Shown piece after piece: positions 1 through 5,126 of a stretch of 5,126 bases of DNA. The stretch covers positions 1-5,126 of the forward strand of contig JAIVJE010000386.1 of assembly GCA_020200195.1 (NCBI GenBank). The letters run 5' to 3'. The first letter of the stretch is position 1, and every line of letters begins with the position of its first letter. The position numbers were made by a program, and so were the translations under genes. The notes beneath the pieces were generated by a model. It saw only the letters and a program-made list of their open reading frames with translations, did not search any database and was not told where the DNA came from. The stretch comes from Acidobacteriota bacterium (lineage in GTDB: Bacteria > Acidobacteriota > Vicinamibacteria > Vicinamibacterales > 2-12-FULL-66-21).

Positions 1-167
1 ATTTCCACCAGGTCCAGCCCCTTCTGTCGCGCGATCGTCAGCGCCTGTTGCGGCGGCATGATGCCGAGCTGTTCGCCCGTGTCGTCGATGACGCGCACTT
101 CCCGAACCCTGATTCGTTCATTGACCCGAGTACGGTCGTCCCGCCTCGGGCTTCGGTCGAAAGCTAT
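1..167 (-). CDS. infC: Translation initiation factor IF-3, N-terminal part (runs off the left edge)
   Basis: IF-3 binds the 30S subunit, keeps it from joining 50S, and proofreads the start codon and initiator tRNA. Reading leftwards from 167 gives 55 residues that match the IF-3 N-terminal domain: an Arg-rich lead (RRDDRTR), then VNERIRVREVRVIDD, TGEQLGIMPPQQAL and the helix ending GLDLVE. The linker and C-terminal domain lie outside the window. The start chosen is ATA (165-167): it lies 5 nt after a perfect AGGAGG, and no in-frame ATG, GTG or TTG occurs before residue 24, which would cut off the conserved VNERIR block. IF-3 genes in several bacteria use AUU, AUC or AUA, giving negative autoregulation because IF-3 rejects such starts. 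It follows thrS after 22 nt, the common thrS-infC order, so co-transcription is likely. The family is certain from sequence; the exact start codon is a strong inference. Confidence 0.93.
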   Translation of the reverse strand, partial: MAFDRSPRRDDRTRVNERIRVREVRVIDDTGEQLGIMPPQQALTIARQKGLDLVE

Positions 168-172
168 AACTG

Positions 173-178
173 CCTCCT
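173..178 (-). promoter_or_regulatory. Shine-Dalgarno site of infC (AGGAGG) before an ATA start
   Basis: On the minus strand AGGAGG lies 5 nt before ATA (165-167), an ideal distance. It lies in the 22-nt gap after the thrS stop (190-192). It decides the infC start: the nearby ATG at 179-181 is in another frame and meets a stop after five codons. Confidence 0.85.
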
Positions 179-189
179 CATGATCAACC

Positions 190-2142
190 TCAGCGATTGG
201 CGGTCAGCAGTGGCGCAGCCTTCCTGCTCGTCACTTCCGCCAGCGCGCTCTCGATGAATTCGGCGATCGGGCGCGAGCCTTGATCGCCGTCCGCCCGGCT
301 TCGCACGGCGATTGTGCCCTCCGCGGCCTCGCGATCGCCGGCCACCAGCATATAGGGAATCTTCTGGAGCTGGGCTTCGCGGATCTTATATCCGATCTTT
401 TCCTGCCGATCGTCCAGCTCCGCCCGCAACCCCGCGGCCTCGAGCCGCCCACGGACCGACTCTGCATACTCCATGTGACGGTCCGCAATCGGCAGCAGAA
501 TCGCCTGCACGGGGGCGAGCCACAGCGGGAAAGCGCCGGCGTAGTGCTCGATCAGCAGGGCGATGAATCGCTCGAAGCTGCCGAAGATGGCGCGGTGAAT
601 GACGACCGGCCGATGCTCACTGTTGTCGGCGCCGATGTACTTCAGGTCGAACCGTTGCGGAATCTGGTAGTCGAGCTGAATCGTCGCACACTGCAACTTT
701 CGCCCGATCGCGTCGGTGATGTCGAAATCGATCTTCGGTCCGTAGAACGCGCCATCTCTTTCGTTGATGGTGAACGGCTGACCAGCCGACTCCAGTGCGC
801 GCTTGAGCGCGGCCTCGGCGTGATCCCACGTCGCGACCTCGCCCAGGAATTGGTCCGGACGGGTCGACAGTTTCGCCGCGTACTCGAGGCCGAAGTCGGC
901 ATACACCCGCTGTACCAGCCGCAGCAGCGCTTCCACCTCCGACGCAATCTGCGCTTCGGTCACGAAGCAGTGCGCGTCATCCTGCGAGAACTGCCGGACG
1001 CGCGTCAAGCCGGAGAGCACTCCGGACGCTTCGTTGCGGTGCAGCGGCGTCTGTTCGTGGAAACGCAGCGGGAGGTCGCGATAGCTTCGCATCTCGCTGC
1101 CGAAGACGAGCATGTGCCCCGGGCAGTTCATCGCCTTCATCGCCATCTCTTCGCCGTCGCGCCCTTCGACGACGAACATGTTCTCGCGGTAGTGCTGCCA
1201 GTGGCCCGACGTTTCCCACAACGCCTTGCTGAAGATGAGCGGCGTCTTGACCTCGACGTAGCCAGCAGGGAAGAGCACCTCGCGCATGTAGTTCGCGAGC
1301 GTGTTGTACAGCGTAGTGCCTCTCGACAGCCAGAACGTCGCGCCCGGGGCCCACTGATGGAACGTGAACAGCCCGAGGTCCTTGCCAACCTTGCGGTGAT
1401 CCCGTTTCTTCGCTTCCTCGAGCCGCTGCAGGTGCGTCTTCAGTTCGGCATCGCTCAAGAAAGCGGTCCCGTAGATCCGCTGCATCGGCTGGTTGCGCGC
1501 GTCACCCTTCCAGTACGCGTTTGACGTGGAGAGCAGCGTGAAACCTTTGAGACGCCCCGTGGACGGGACGTGCGGGCCGACACAGAAATCCACGAACGTG
1601 TCCCGATCCTTGATCGTGTAACATGAGACCTCAGTCTGCCCTTCCGTCTTCTCCTCGATCAGCTGGACCTTCAGCGGTTCGCCTTTGTCTGCGAAGAACC
1701 GTTTGGCTTCCTCCCGCGGCCACATCTGCCGCTCGAACGGAAGGTCCTGCGCCGCGAGCTCCTTCATCTTCTTCTCGATGGCCGCGAGGTCTTCGGGCAC
1801 GAACGGACGATCGACGACGAAGTCGTAAAAAAACCCATCGTCCGTTGCCGGGCCGATGCCGCACTGCGCGCCCGGGAAGAGCTGCGTGACCGCCGCGGCA
1901 AGCAGGTGCGCCGTGCTGTGCCGGTGCAGCGCGAGCGCCTCGGCGCTGTCCTTCGTGACGATGCGCACCGCGGCGTCGGCCTGGATCGGGTAGGTGAGAT
2001 CGACGAGGCGTCCGTCGACGACTGCCGCCAGCGCGGCCCTGCCCAGCCCGGGGGAGATCTCCGCGGCCACGTCGCGCGGCGTAATGCCTGCGGACGCGTG
2101 ACGACTCTTGCCGTCTGGCAGCGTGACGGTGATCTCGCTCAT
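190..2142 (-). CDS. thrS: Threonine--tRNA ligase (ThrRS)
   Basis: This cytoplasmic class II synthetase charges tRNA-Thr and clears mischarged Ser-tRNA. The 650 residues are a normal length (E. coli has 642) and all domains are present. The TGS domain is residues 1-62. The editing domain carries HSTAH (H75, H79) and CVGPH (C187, H191). The catalytic core has the three zinc ligands C340 (in MNCPGH), H391 (in QDDAH) and H516. Motif 2 covers HRNEASG with R369, followed by the RVRQFSQDDAH segment, and motif 3 is the GSFERF region near 521-526. The C-terminal anticodon-binding domain begins near 545. The start is ATG 2140-2142, giving the typical MSEITVTLPDGK opening. A longer frame from GTG 2202 is rejected because it would begin inside the tRNA gene. 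No Shine-Dalgarno is visible before the ATG. The gene looks intact and active. Confidence 0.98.
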   Translation of the reverse strand: MSEITVTLPDGKSRHASAGITPRDVAAEISPGLGRAALAAVVDGRLVDLTYPIQADAAVRIVTKDSAEALALHRHSTAHLLAAAVTQLFPGAQCGIGPATDDGFFYDFVVDRPFVPEDLAAIEKKMKELAAQDLPFERQMWPREEAKRFFADKGEPLKVQLIEEKTEGQTEVSCYTIKDRDTFVDFCVGPHVPSTGRLKGFTLLSTSNAYWKGDARNQPMQRIYGTAFLSDAELKTHLQRLEEAKKRDHRKVGKDLGLFTFHQWAPGATFWLSRGTTLYNTLANYMREVLFPAGYVEVKTPLIFSKALWETSGHWQHYRENMFVVEGRDGEEMAMKAMNCPGHMLVFGSEMRSYRDLPLRFHEQTPLHRNEASGVLSGLTRVRQFSQDDAHCFVTEAQIASEVEALLRLVQRVYADFGLEYAAKLSTRPDQFLGEVATWDHAEAALKRALESAGQPFTINERDGAFYGPKIDFDITDAIGRKLQCATIQLDYQIPQRFDLKYIGADNSEHRPVVIHRAIFGSFERFIALLIEHYAGAFPLWLAPVQAILLPIADRHMEYAESVRGRLEAAGLRAELDDRQEKIGYKIREAQLQKIPYMLVAGDREAAEGTIAVRSRADGDQGSRPIAEFIESALAEVTSRKAAPLLTANR

Positions 2143-2144
2143 AG

Positions 2145-2186
2145 CCGAAGAATGTCGGTGGGCAGTGACCCCCGCGGACACGGGGG
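2145..2186 (-). promoter_or_regulatory. Structured leader between tRNA-Val and thrS (two hairpins, no Shine-Dalgarno)
   Basis: Two inverted repeats sit in the 50-nt gap. CCCCCG (2169-2174) pairs with CGGGGG (2181-2186) around a 6-nt loop. Nearer the start codon, CCGA (2145-2148) pairs with TCGG (2155-2158). Neither is followed by a T-run on the minus strand, so they do not look like an intrinsic terminator. They may shape processing of the tRNA 3' end or translation of thrS; the role is inferred only. Confidence 0.4.
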
Positions 2187-2192
2187 CAAACT

Positions 2193-2269
2193 TGGTAGGC
2201 ACGAGCGGACTCGAACCGCTGACCTCCTGCGTGTCAAGCAGGCGCTCTAACCAACTGAGCTACGCGCCT
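2193..2269 (-). tRNA. tRNA-Val, anticodon GAC
   Basis: A complete cloverleaf can be folded on the minus strand. The acceptor stem is AGGCGCG with CGTGCCT (one G-U pair). The D arm is GCTC/GAGC with an AGTTGGTTA loop. The anticodon stem is CCTGC/GCAGG around TTGACAC, putting GAC at 2233-2235. The T arm is AGCGG-TTCGAGT-CCGCT. The variable loop is a short AGGTC, the discriminator is A, and CCA is encoded in the gene (2193-2195). GAC reads the valine codons GUC and GUU. The gene lies 50 nt before the thrS start and downstream of the hup terminator region. I could not find a convincing promoter in 2270-2332, so it may have a weak promoter or depend partly on read-through. Confidence 0.97.
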
Positions 2270-2321
2270 ATGTCTTGAAAACACTGGCCTTACCGGAAGG
2301 ATCAGTCTAGCAGAGACAGGG

Positions 2322-2364
2322 GAAATGGAAAAGGACAAGGGCCCTTTTCCCTTGTCCCTTCTCC
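2322..2364 (-). terminator. Probable intrinsic terminator after hup
   Basis: On the minus strand GGACAAGGG (2349-2357) and CCCTTGTCC (2333-2341) form a 9-bp stem with a 7-nt loop. The stem can extend through GGAGAAGG/CCTTTTCC to about 15 bp with one bulged G and one G-U pair. It is followed by a broken T-tract (TTTTCCATTT in 2323-2332), which partly joins the extended stem. Its position just after the hup stop and before the tRNA fits a terminator, though the imperfect T-tract leaves room for read-through into tRNA-thrS. Confidence 0.6.
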
Positions 2365-2369
2365 CTTTT
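2342..2369 (-). repeat. Four tandem 7-mers forming a G-quadruplex motif at the hup stop codon
   Basis: The plus strand reads four perfect back-to-back copies of CCCTTNT (N = T, G, C, T). On the minus (mRNA) strand this gives four GGG runs separated by AGAA, ACAA and AAAA, which meets the usual G-quadruplex definition (four G3 runs, loops of 1-7). The first unit on the mRNA overlaps the hup TAA (2368-2370), and two units also form the arm and loop of the terminator-like hairpin. The pattern is read directly; folding is inferred. Confidence 0.85.
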
Positions 2370-2640
2370 AATTGACTGCGCCCTTGAGCGCCTTGCCGGC
2401 GGTGAACCGAACGACGCGCCGCTTCGGGACCTTGATCGCCGCGCCGGTCTGGGGATTGCGCGCGGTGCGCGCCTTGCGCTGCGCGGTCTTGAAGGTGCCG
2501 AACCCGACGAACGTAATCGGCTGTCCCTTCTTCAGCGACTTGGTGATGCCTTCGAAGAACGAGTCGACGGCGGCCGCCGCATTCGACTTCGTGATCCCGG
2601 TGTCGGTCGAAATTTTTGCGATCAGATCCTGCTTATTCAT
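2368..2640 (-). CDS. hup: DNA-binding protein HU
   Basis: HU is a small dimeric histone-like protein that binds and bends DNA without strong sequence preference and helps organise the nucleoid. The 90-residue product is the standard length. It opens MNKQDLIAKIS, followed by the helical dimerisation body. It then carries the signature GFGTF (residues 46-50), the basic arm RKARTARNPQTG with the DNA-intercalating Pro at residue 63, and the ending FTAGKALKGAVN. The start is ATG 2638-2640, with GGAGG 4 nt upstream. An in-frame extension to 2739 is rejected because it would start at the -35 box of the gene's own promoter and adds no HU-like sequence. IHF is less likely given the length and ends. 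The gene has its own promoter and probable terminator, so it appears monocistronic. No residue looks anomalous. Confidence 0.96.
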   Translation of the reverse strand: MNKQDLIAKISTDTGITKSNAAAAVDSFFEGITKSLKKGQPITFVGFGTFKTAQRKARTARNPQTGAAIKVPKRRVVRFTAGKALKGAVN

Positions 2641-2644
2641 GTCG

Positions 2645-2649
2645 CCTCC
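2645..2649 (-). promoter_or_regulatory. Shine-Dalgarno site of hup (GGAGG)
   Basis: GGAGG lies 4 nt before ATG 2638-2640 on the minus strand. It supports the 90-residue HU start over the upstream in-frame alternative. Confidence 0.75.
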
Positions 2650-2662
2650 GGCACTTAAGACT

Positions 2663-2692
2663 GCGCGGCCGTTGCACTGCACGGCTCCGCGC
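2663..2692 (-). promoter_or_regulatory. Stem-loop in the hup 5' leader
   Basis: GCGCGG (2663-2668) pairs perfectly with CCGCGC (2687-2692). Inside, CCGT (2669-2672) pairs with ACGG (2681-2684), then a 2-bp GC extension and a 3-nt loop, with small bulges. The hairpin lies wholly in the roughly 64-nt leader predicted between the hup promoter and the start codon, and leaves the Shine-Dalgarno free. No T-run follows, so it is not a terminator. It may stabilise the mRNA or tune translation; the role is unknown. Confidence 0.5.
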
Positions 2693-2710
2693 GAATTTTG
2701 ATGAACTGCG

Positions 2711-2739
2711 GTTATACGCGACGGTCCAACCACTGTCAA
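2711..2739 (-). promoter_or_regulatory. Near-consensus sigma-70 promoter of hup
   Basis: On the minus strand a perfect -35 box TTGACA (2734-2739) is followed by a 17-bp spacer and a -10 box TATAAC (2711-2716), five of six matches to TATAAT. The predicted start of transcription is about 2702-2705, giving a leader of about 64 nt before hup. It lies between the S41 stop codon (2776) and hup, and separates hup from the envelope gene pair. HU is among the most abundant bacterial proteins, which suits a strong promoter. Confidence 0.88.
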
Positions 2740-2775
2740 GGAAGAAGCGTGCAGCGGCGGGCAATTCCGCGCAGT

Positions 2776-3948
2776 CTACGCGGCCTTCCTGCGAAGCCGA
2801 TCGACGGCGGCGTCAAGGATCGGATCGGTCGGCGGGGGCGGCGCACCGAACTCGACATCCGGATCTTCAACGGTGAGGTCCGGTTCGAGCCCCTTGCCCT
2901 GAATCGGATCGCCGGCAGGCGTCAGATACCGCGCGTGAGTGAGCCAGAGCCCGCGGTTCTCCGGAAGCTTCACGAGCTTTTGAATCCCCGCGCGTCCCAG
3001 CGTGCGCTCGCCGATGAGCTCCGCGCGTTTGTTGCCGTCGAGCGCGGCGGCGAAGAGTTCGGCGGCGCCGGAGGTTCCAGTCGTAATCAACACGGTGACC
3101 GGCATGTCGACCGCTCCGTCGCCGGCCTGCGCCGAGATGGTTTCGCGCATCTCTGTTTTCGCGCGCCCCGTCTTGATGGCCAGCGTGCCGGATTTCACGA
3201 ACAGCCGCGCGGCGGCGACGCCGTTCTCGAACGCGCCCTCCGCTGTCCGGCGCACGTCGATGATCAGCGAGCGCGCGCCGGCCTTCGCGAGATCCGCCGC
3301 CTGCTTGCGGAGGTCTGCGTCGACGCCGGGCCGGAACGCCGCGACCCGCACGTACCCGACATCGGTGCCGATCAGCCGACCCGATACCGCGGTGCCGGAC
3401 GGCTTCTCCCGCACGAGCGGAACCTCGTGTGGCTCAGCGGCGTTGCCGCGAATGACGGTCAGGGTGATCTTCGACCCCGGCTGGCCCCGCAAGAGACGTG
3501 ACCCTTCGAACACAGACATGTCACGGGTCGCTTTGCCGTCGATCGCGCGAACGTAATCACCCGTCTGCAACCCCGCCTTCGCGGCAGGAGACCCGTCGCG
3601 CGCCGCGATGACGCGGAGGTAGTACTGTCGCGTCAGCTCCAGGCCGACGTCCCCCTCCGGCAACACCGCGCCGCTCTCGACGGCCTTGACCTGCTGCGCA
3701 TTCAGATAGGCACTATCCGGGTCCAAGCCATCGGCCAGGCCGCGCATCGCCCCTTCCATGACGCGATCGATCTTGACCGTCTCGACGTAGTTGTTGAGCA
3801 CGAGCGACACCACGTCTTCGAACACCCGCAGGTGCTGGAACTGCTGATCGCCCGCTGCGGATCCCTTTCCGAGCAGTCCCCCGACGATGACGAAGGCGAG
3901 GATCGGGGTCGAGATGAGCAGTACGGACAGGCGGGTTTTCAAGGTCAT
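2776..3948 (-). CDS. S41 (CtpA/Prc-like) PDZ protein, probably a catalytically dead pseudoprotease
   Basis: The 390-residue product has the CtpA layout. An N-terminal membrane anchor or uncleaved signal spans about residues 7-26. A helical domain ends in the family block LDPDSAYL (75-82). A PDZ domain covers about 98-168 (GSPAAKAGLQTGD, RAIDGK), and the S41 core about 190-360 ends in a GLEPDLTV segment. Active family members carry Ser in GSASASE and, 25 residues later, Lys in TFGKG, then Gln four residues on. Here the aligned stretches are GTSGAAE and TLGRAGIQ: Ser is G294, Lys is R319, and only Gln (Q323) remains. The spacing is kept exactly, so this is substitution, not misalignment. The start ATG 3946-3948 lies 9 nt after the upstream stop with only a distant AAGG, suggesting translational coupling with the EnvC-like gene. 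The family is certain; inactivity is inferred. Confidence 0.92.
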   Translation of the reverse strand: MTLKTRLSVLLISTPILAFVIVGGLLGKGSAAGDQQFQHLRVFEDVVSLVLNNYVETVKIDRVMEGAMRGLADGLDPDSAYLNAQQVKAVESGAVLPEGDVGLELTRQYYLRVIAARDGSPAAKAGLQTGDYVRAIDGKATRDMSVFEGSRLLRGQPGSKITLTVIRGNAAEPHEVPLVREKPSGTAVSGRLIGTDVGYVRVAAFRPGVDADLRKQAADLAKAGARSLIIDVRRTAEGAFENGVAAARLFVKSGTLAIKTGRAKTEMRETISAQAGDGAVDMPVTVLITTGTSGAAELFAAALDGNKRAELIGERTLGRAGIQKLVKLPENRGLWLTHARYLTPAGDPIQGKGLEPDLTVEDPDVEFGAPPPPTDPILDAAVDRLRRKAA

Positions 3949-3957
3949 GAATGGAGG

Positions 3958-5100
3958 TTACCTTCGCTTCAACCTTTGTAAGGGATCCACCGCCGTGCCG
4001 TCGACGCGCAACTCGAAGTACAGGGCGGGCGCGCCGGCTGGGTTGCGTCCCGAGACACCCAGCTCCGTCTGGGCATCGACCCGGTCCCCGCGGCCAACCC
4101 GAAGCGAATTCAGGTACCCGTACAGGGAGAACGCCTTGTCGCCGTGTTCGAGGATGACCAGGTTGCCGTAGCCCGTGAACTGGTCGGCGAACGCGACGAT
4201 GCCTTCGTGAACGGCACGGACCGGCTGCCCCTCGGCGACCGACAGCTCGATGCCGTTACGTACCGCGCTACCGCCGAAGCGGGCGGTCGGCTGGCGTCCA
4301 AAAGCCCGCGCCACTCCGCCGCGCGCCGGCCACGGCACGGCTCCGCGGAAGGGCCGCAGCGGCAGCCCAACCGGCTCGCCACCGCCCGTGTAGAGCTGCC
4401 CGATCGATGCCTGCAACCGCTGCTGCGCACCTTGCAGTTCACCGGTGAGCTGCGCGTTGAGATCGCGTCGGGCGTCGATGGACTCGACGAGCAGCCGGCG
4501 TGAGGCGACGGCTTTGTCGAGGGCGGCGCGTGCGCGCGCCGCTTTGTCCTGCAGGGCCTTCTGATCGCGCGCGCGGGCTTCGAGCGCGCTGCGCTCGCCC
4601 GCCAGCGCAGTGAGCGCCCTCTTGTGCTCCTCGACGCGCTCGCGGTCGATATGCGAGAGGGCTGACGCCGTCCTGTACGCTCGTCCCATCGTCCGCAAAT
4701 CGTCCACGTCGAGCATCAGTCGCCAATAACCGGCGCGGCCCAGTTTGTACAGGTGGGCCAGGCGCGTGTCTATGTCGGGGCGCTGCGCTTCCACCGTCTT
4801 GCGGAGCGTATCGGCCCGCGCGGCCGTCGCCGTAAGGGTCGCTTGCAGGGCTCGCGTGTCGCGTTCGACCTGCGTCAGTTCCTCGATCTTCAGCTGCCGT
4901 TCGAGCTCGAGTTGGCGCAACTCGACGAGCAGGGTCTTCTCTTGTGACGCCAGGGCGTCAGATTCGGCCTGAAGCGCGCGGATGCGCTCGGCTGCGCGTT
5001 TGGCCGCGACCTCGGCGGGTGCACGCTCCTGTCCATGCCCGGCGGGGACAGCCACCTTTATCAGCAGCAGCAGGGCAACACCGAGGCTGTTTGCGGCCAT
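3958..5100 (-). CDS. envC: EnvC-like murein hydrolase activator (coiled coil plus degenerate LytM/M23 domain)
   Basis: EnvC-type proteins act outside the inner membrane in cell division: FtsEX controls them and they switch on peptidoglycan amidases. The 380 residues start with a hydrophobic export signal (about 5-20). Two long charged coiled-coil stretches follow (about 28-115 and 150-235), separated by the family block around LAHLYKLGRAGYWRLML. A C-terminal LytM domain covers about 278-375. The metal ligands of active M23 enzymes are all replaced: the HxxxD position reads R281 and E285, the YxH position reads Y329 (YGYLN), and HxH reads A359 and Y361 (ALYFE). E. coli EnvC has similar YGY and LYFE blocks, so this is an activator and not an endopeptidase. 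Gene pairs of envC with an S41 protease occur in other bacteria. ATG 5098-5100 is the only standard start, but its GGGAGG is 14 nt away. Confidence 0.9.
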   Translation of the reverse strand: MAANSLGVALLLLIKVAVPAGHGQERAPAEVAAKRAAERIRALQAESDALASQEKTLLVELRQLELERQLKIEELTQVERDTRALQATLTATAARADTLRKTVEAQRPDIDTRLAHLYKLGRAGYWRLMLDVDDLRTMGRAYRTASALSHIDRERVEEHKRALTALAGERSALEARARDQKALQDKAARARAALDKAVASRRLLVESIDARRDLNAQLTGELQGAQQRLQASIGQLYTGGGEPVGLPLRPFRGAVPWPARGGVARAFGRQPTARFGGSAVRNGIELSVAEGQPVRAVHEGIVAFADQFTGYGNLVILEHGDKAFSLYGYLNSLRVGRGDRVDAQTELGVSGRNPAGAPALYFELRVDGTAVDPLQRLKRR

Positions 5101-5114
5101 TCTTGACGTAATAA

Positions 5115-5120
5115 CCTCCC
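5115..5120 (-). promoter_or_regulatory. Purine-rich ribosome-binding candidate before envC (GGGAGG, long spacing)
   Basis: GGGAGG on the minus strand is the only Shine-Dalgarno-like sequence before the EnvC-like gene. It is 14 nt from ATG 5098-5100, longer than usual. In-frame ATT and ACG codons lie between, so the true start could be non-standard, or the spacing is merely poor. Confidence 0.45.
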
Positions 5121-5126
5121 TAAAAG

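Noticed and set aside
280..1524. Long open frame (414 codons) on the plus strand
   Set aside because: It lies wholly opposite thrS, has no recognisable domain and a composition typical of antisense frames in GC-rich coding DNA; thrS is complete and conserved.
2169..2186. Intrinsic terminator between tRNA-Val and thrS
   Set aside because: The 6-bp GC hairpin is real, but no T-run follows on the minus strand, so it is listed only as leader structure.
2143..2202. N-terminal extension of thrS to a GTG at 2202
   Set aside because: The extension would start inside the tRNA-Val gene and adds 20 residues not seen in ThrRS, which normally begins at the TGS domain.
2193..2269. tRNA gene as an integration site for a mobile element
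   Set aside because: No integrase, no repeat of the tRNA 3' end and no foreign-looking sequence is present in the window.
2270..2332. Promoter for tRNA-Val/thrS
   Set aside because: The best boxes (TAGACT with TTTTCC 17-18 nt upstream) are too weak to claim; none matches a consensus well.
2641..2739. N-terminal extension of HU to 2739
   Set aside because: It would begin within the -35 box of the hup promoter; ATG 2638-2640 has its own GGAGG and gives the standard 90-residue HU.
2698..3501. Open frame (267 codons) on the plus strand
   Set aside because: It is antisense to the S41 gene and the hup promoter, with no recognisable motifs; it is a shadow of the real gene.
3958..4270. Active M23 zinc endopeptidase
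   Set aside because: All zinc-binding positions are substituted (R281, E285, Y329, A359, Y361), so an EnvC-like activator is the better call.

Overview
The window is GC-rich bacterial chromosome made almost entirely of housekeeping genes, all on the minus strand. In transcription order (right to left) they are an EnvC-like cell-division factor, an S41/CtpA-family protein, the nucleoid protein HU, tRNA-Val(GAC), threonyl-tRNA synthetase (thrS), and the start of translation initiation factor IF-3 (infC), which runs off the left edge. The thrS-infC order is widespread in bacteria. The GC-rich coding and the look of the S41 and HU proteins suggest a soil or sediment lineage, possibly Acidobacteriota (Vicinamibacteria-like). 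That placement is an impression, not a result.

Region by region: 3958-5100 encodes a secreted or periplasmic coiled-coil protein with a LytM/M23 domain lacking its zinc ligands, as in EnvC-type amidase activators. Nine bases downstream, 2776-3948 encodes a membrane-anchored PDZ/S41 protein whose Ser and Lys catalytic positions are Gly and Arg, so it looks like a pseudoprotease. The two are probably translated from one message and act at the cell envelope. Next comes a near-consensus sigma-70 promoter (2711-2739), a leader with a strong hairpin, and hup (2368-2640). hup ends in four tandem 7-mers that form a G-quadruplex motif overlapping a hairpin that is probably its terminator. The tRNA (2193-2269) follows, then thrS (190-2142) 50 nt after the tRNA CCA end, then infC 22 nt after thrS.

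The translation genes (tRNA-Val, thrS, infC) form one cluster. infC appears to start at a rare AUA codon behind a perfect AGGAGG, which fits the known autoregulation of IF-3 through non-canonical starts. I see no mobile element, CRISPR array, phage gene or defence system. The most interesting points are the pseudoprotease paired with a degenerate LytM factor, the AUA start of infC, and the G-quadruplex/terminator at the end of hup. No intergenic stretch exceeds 300 bases.
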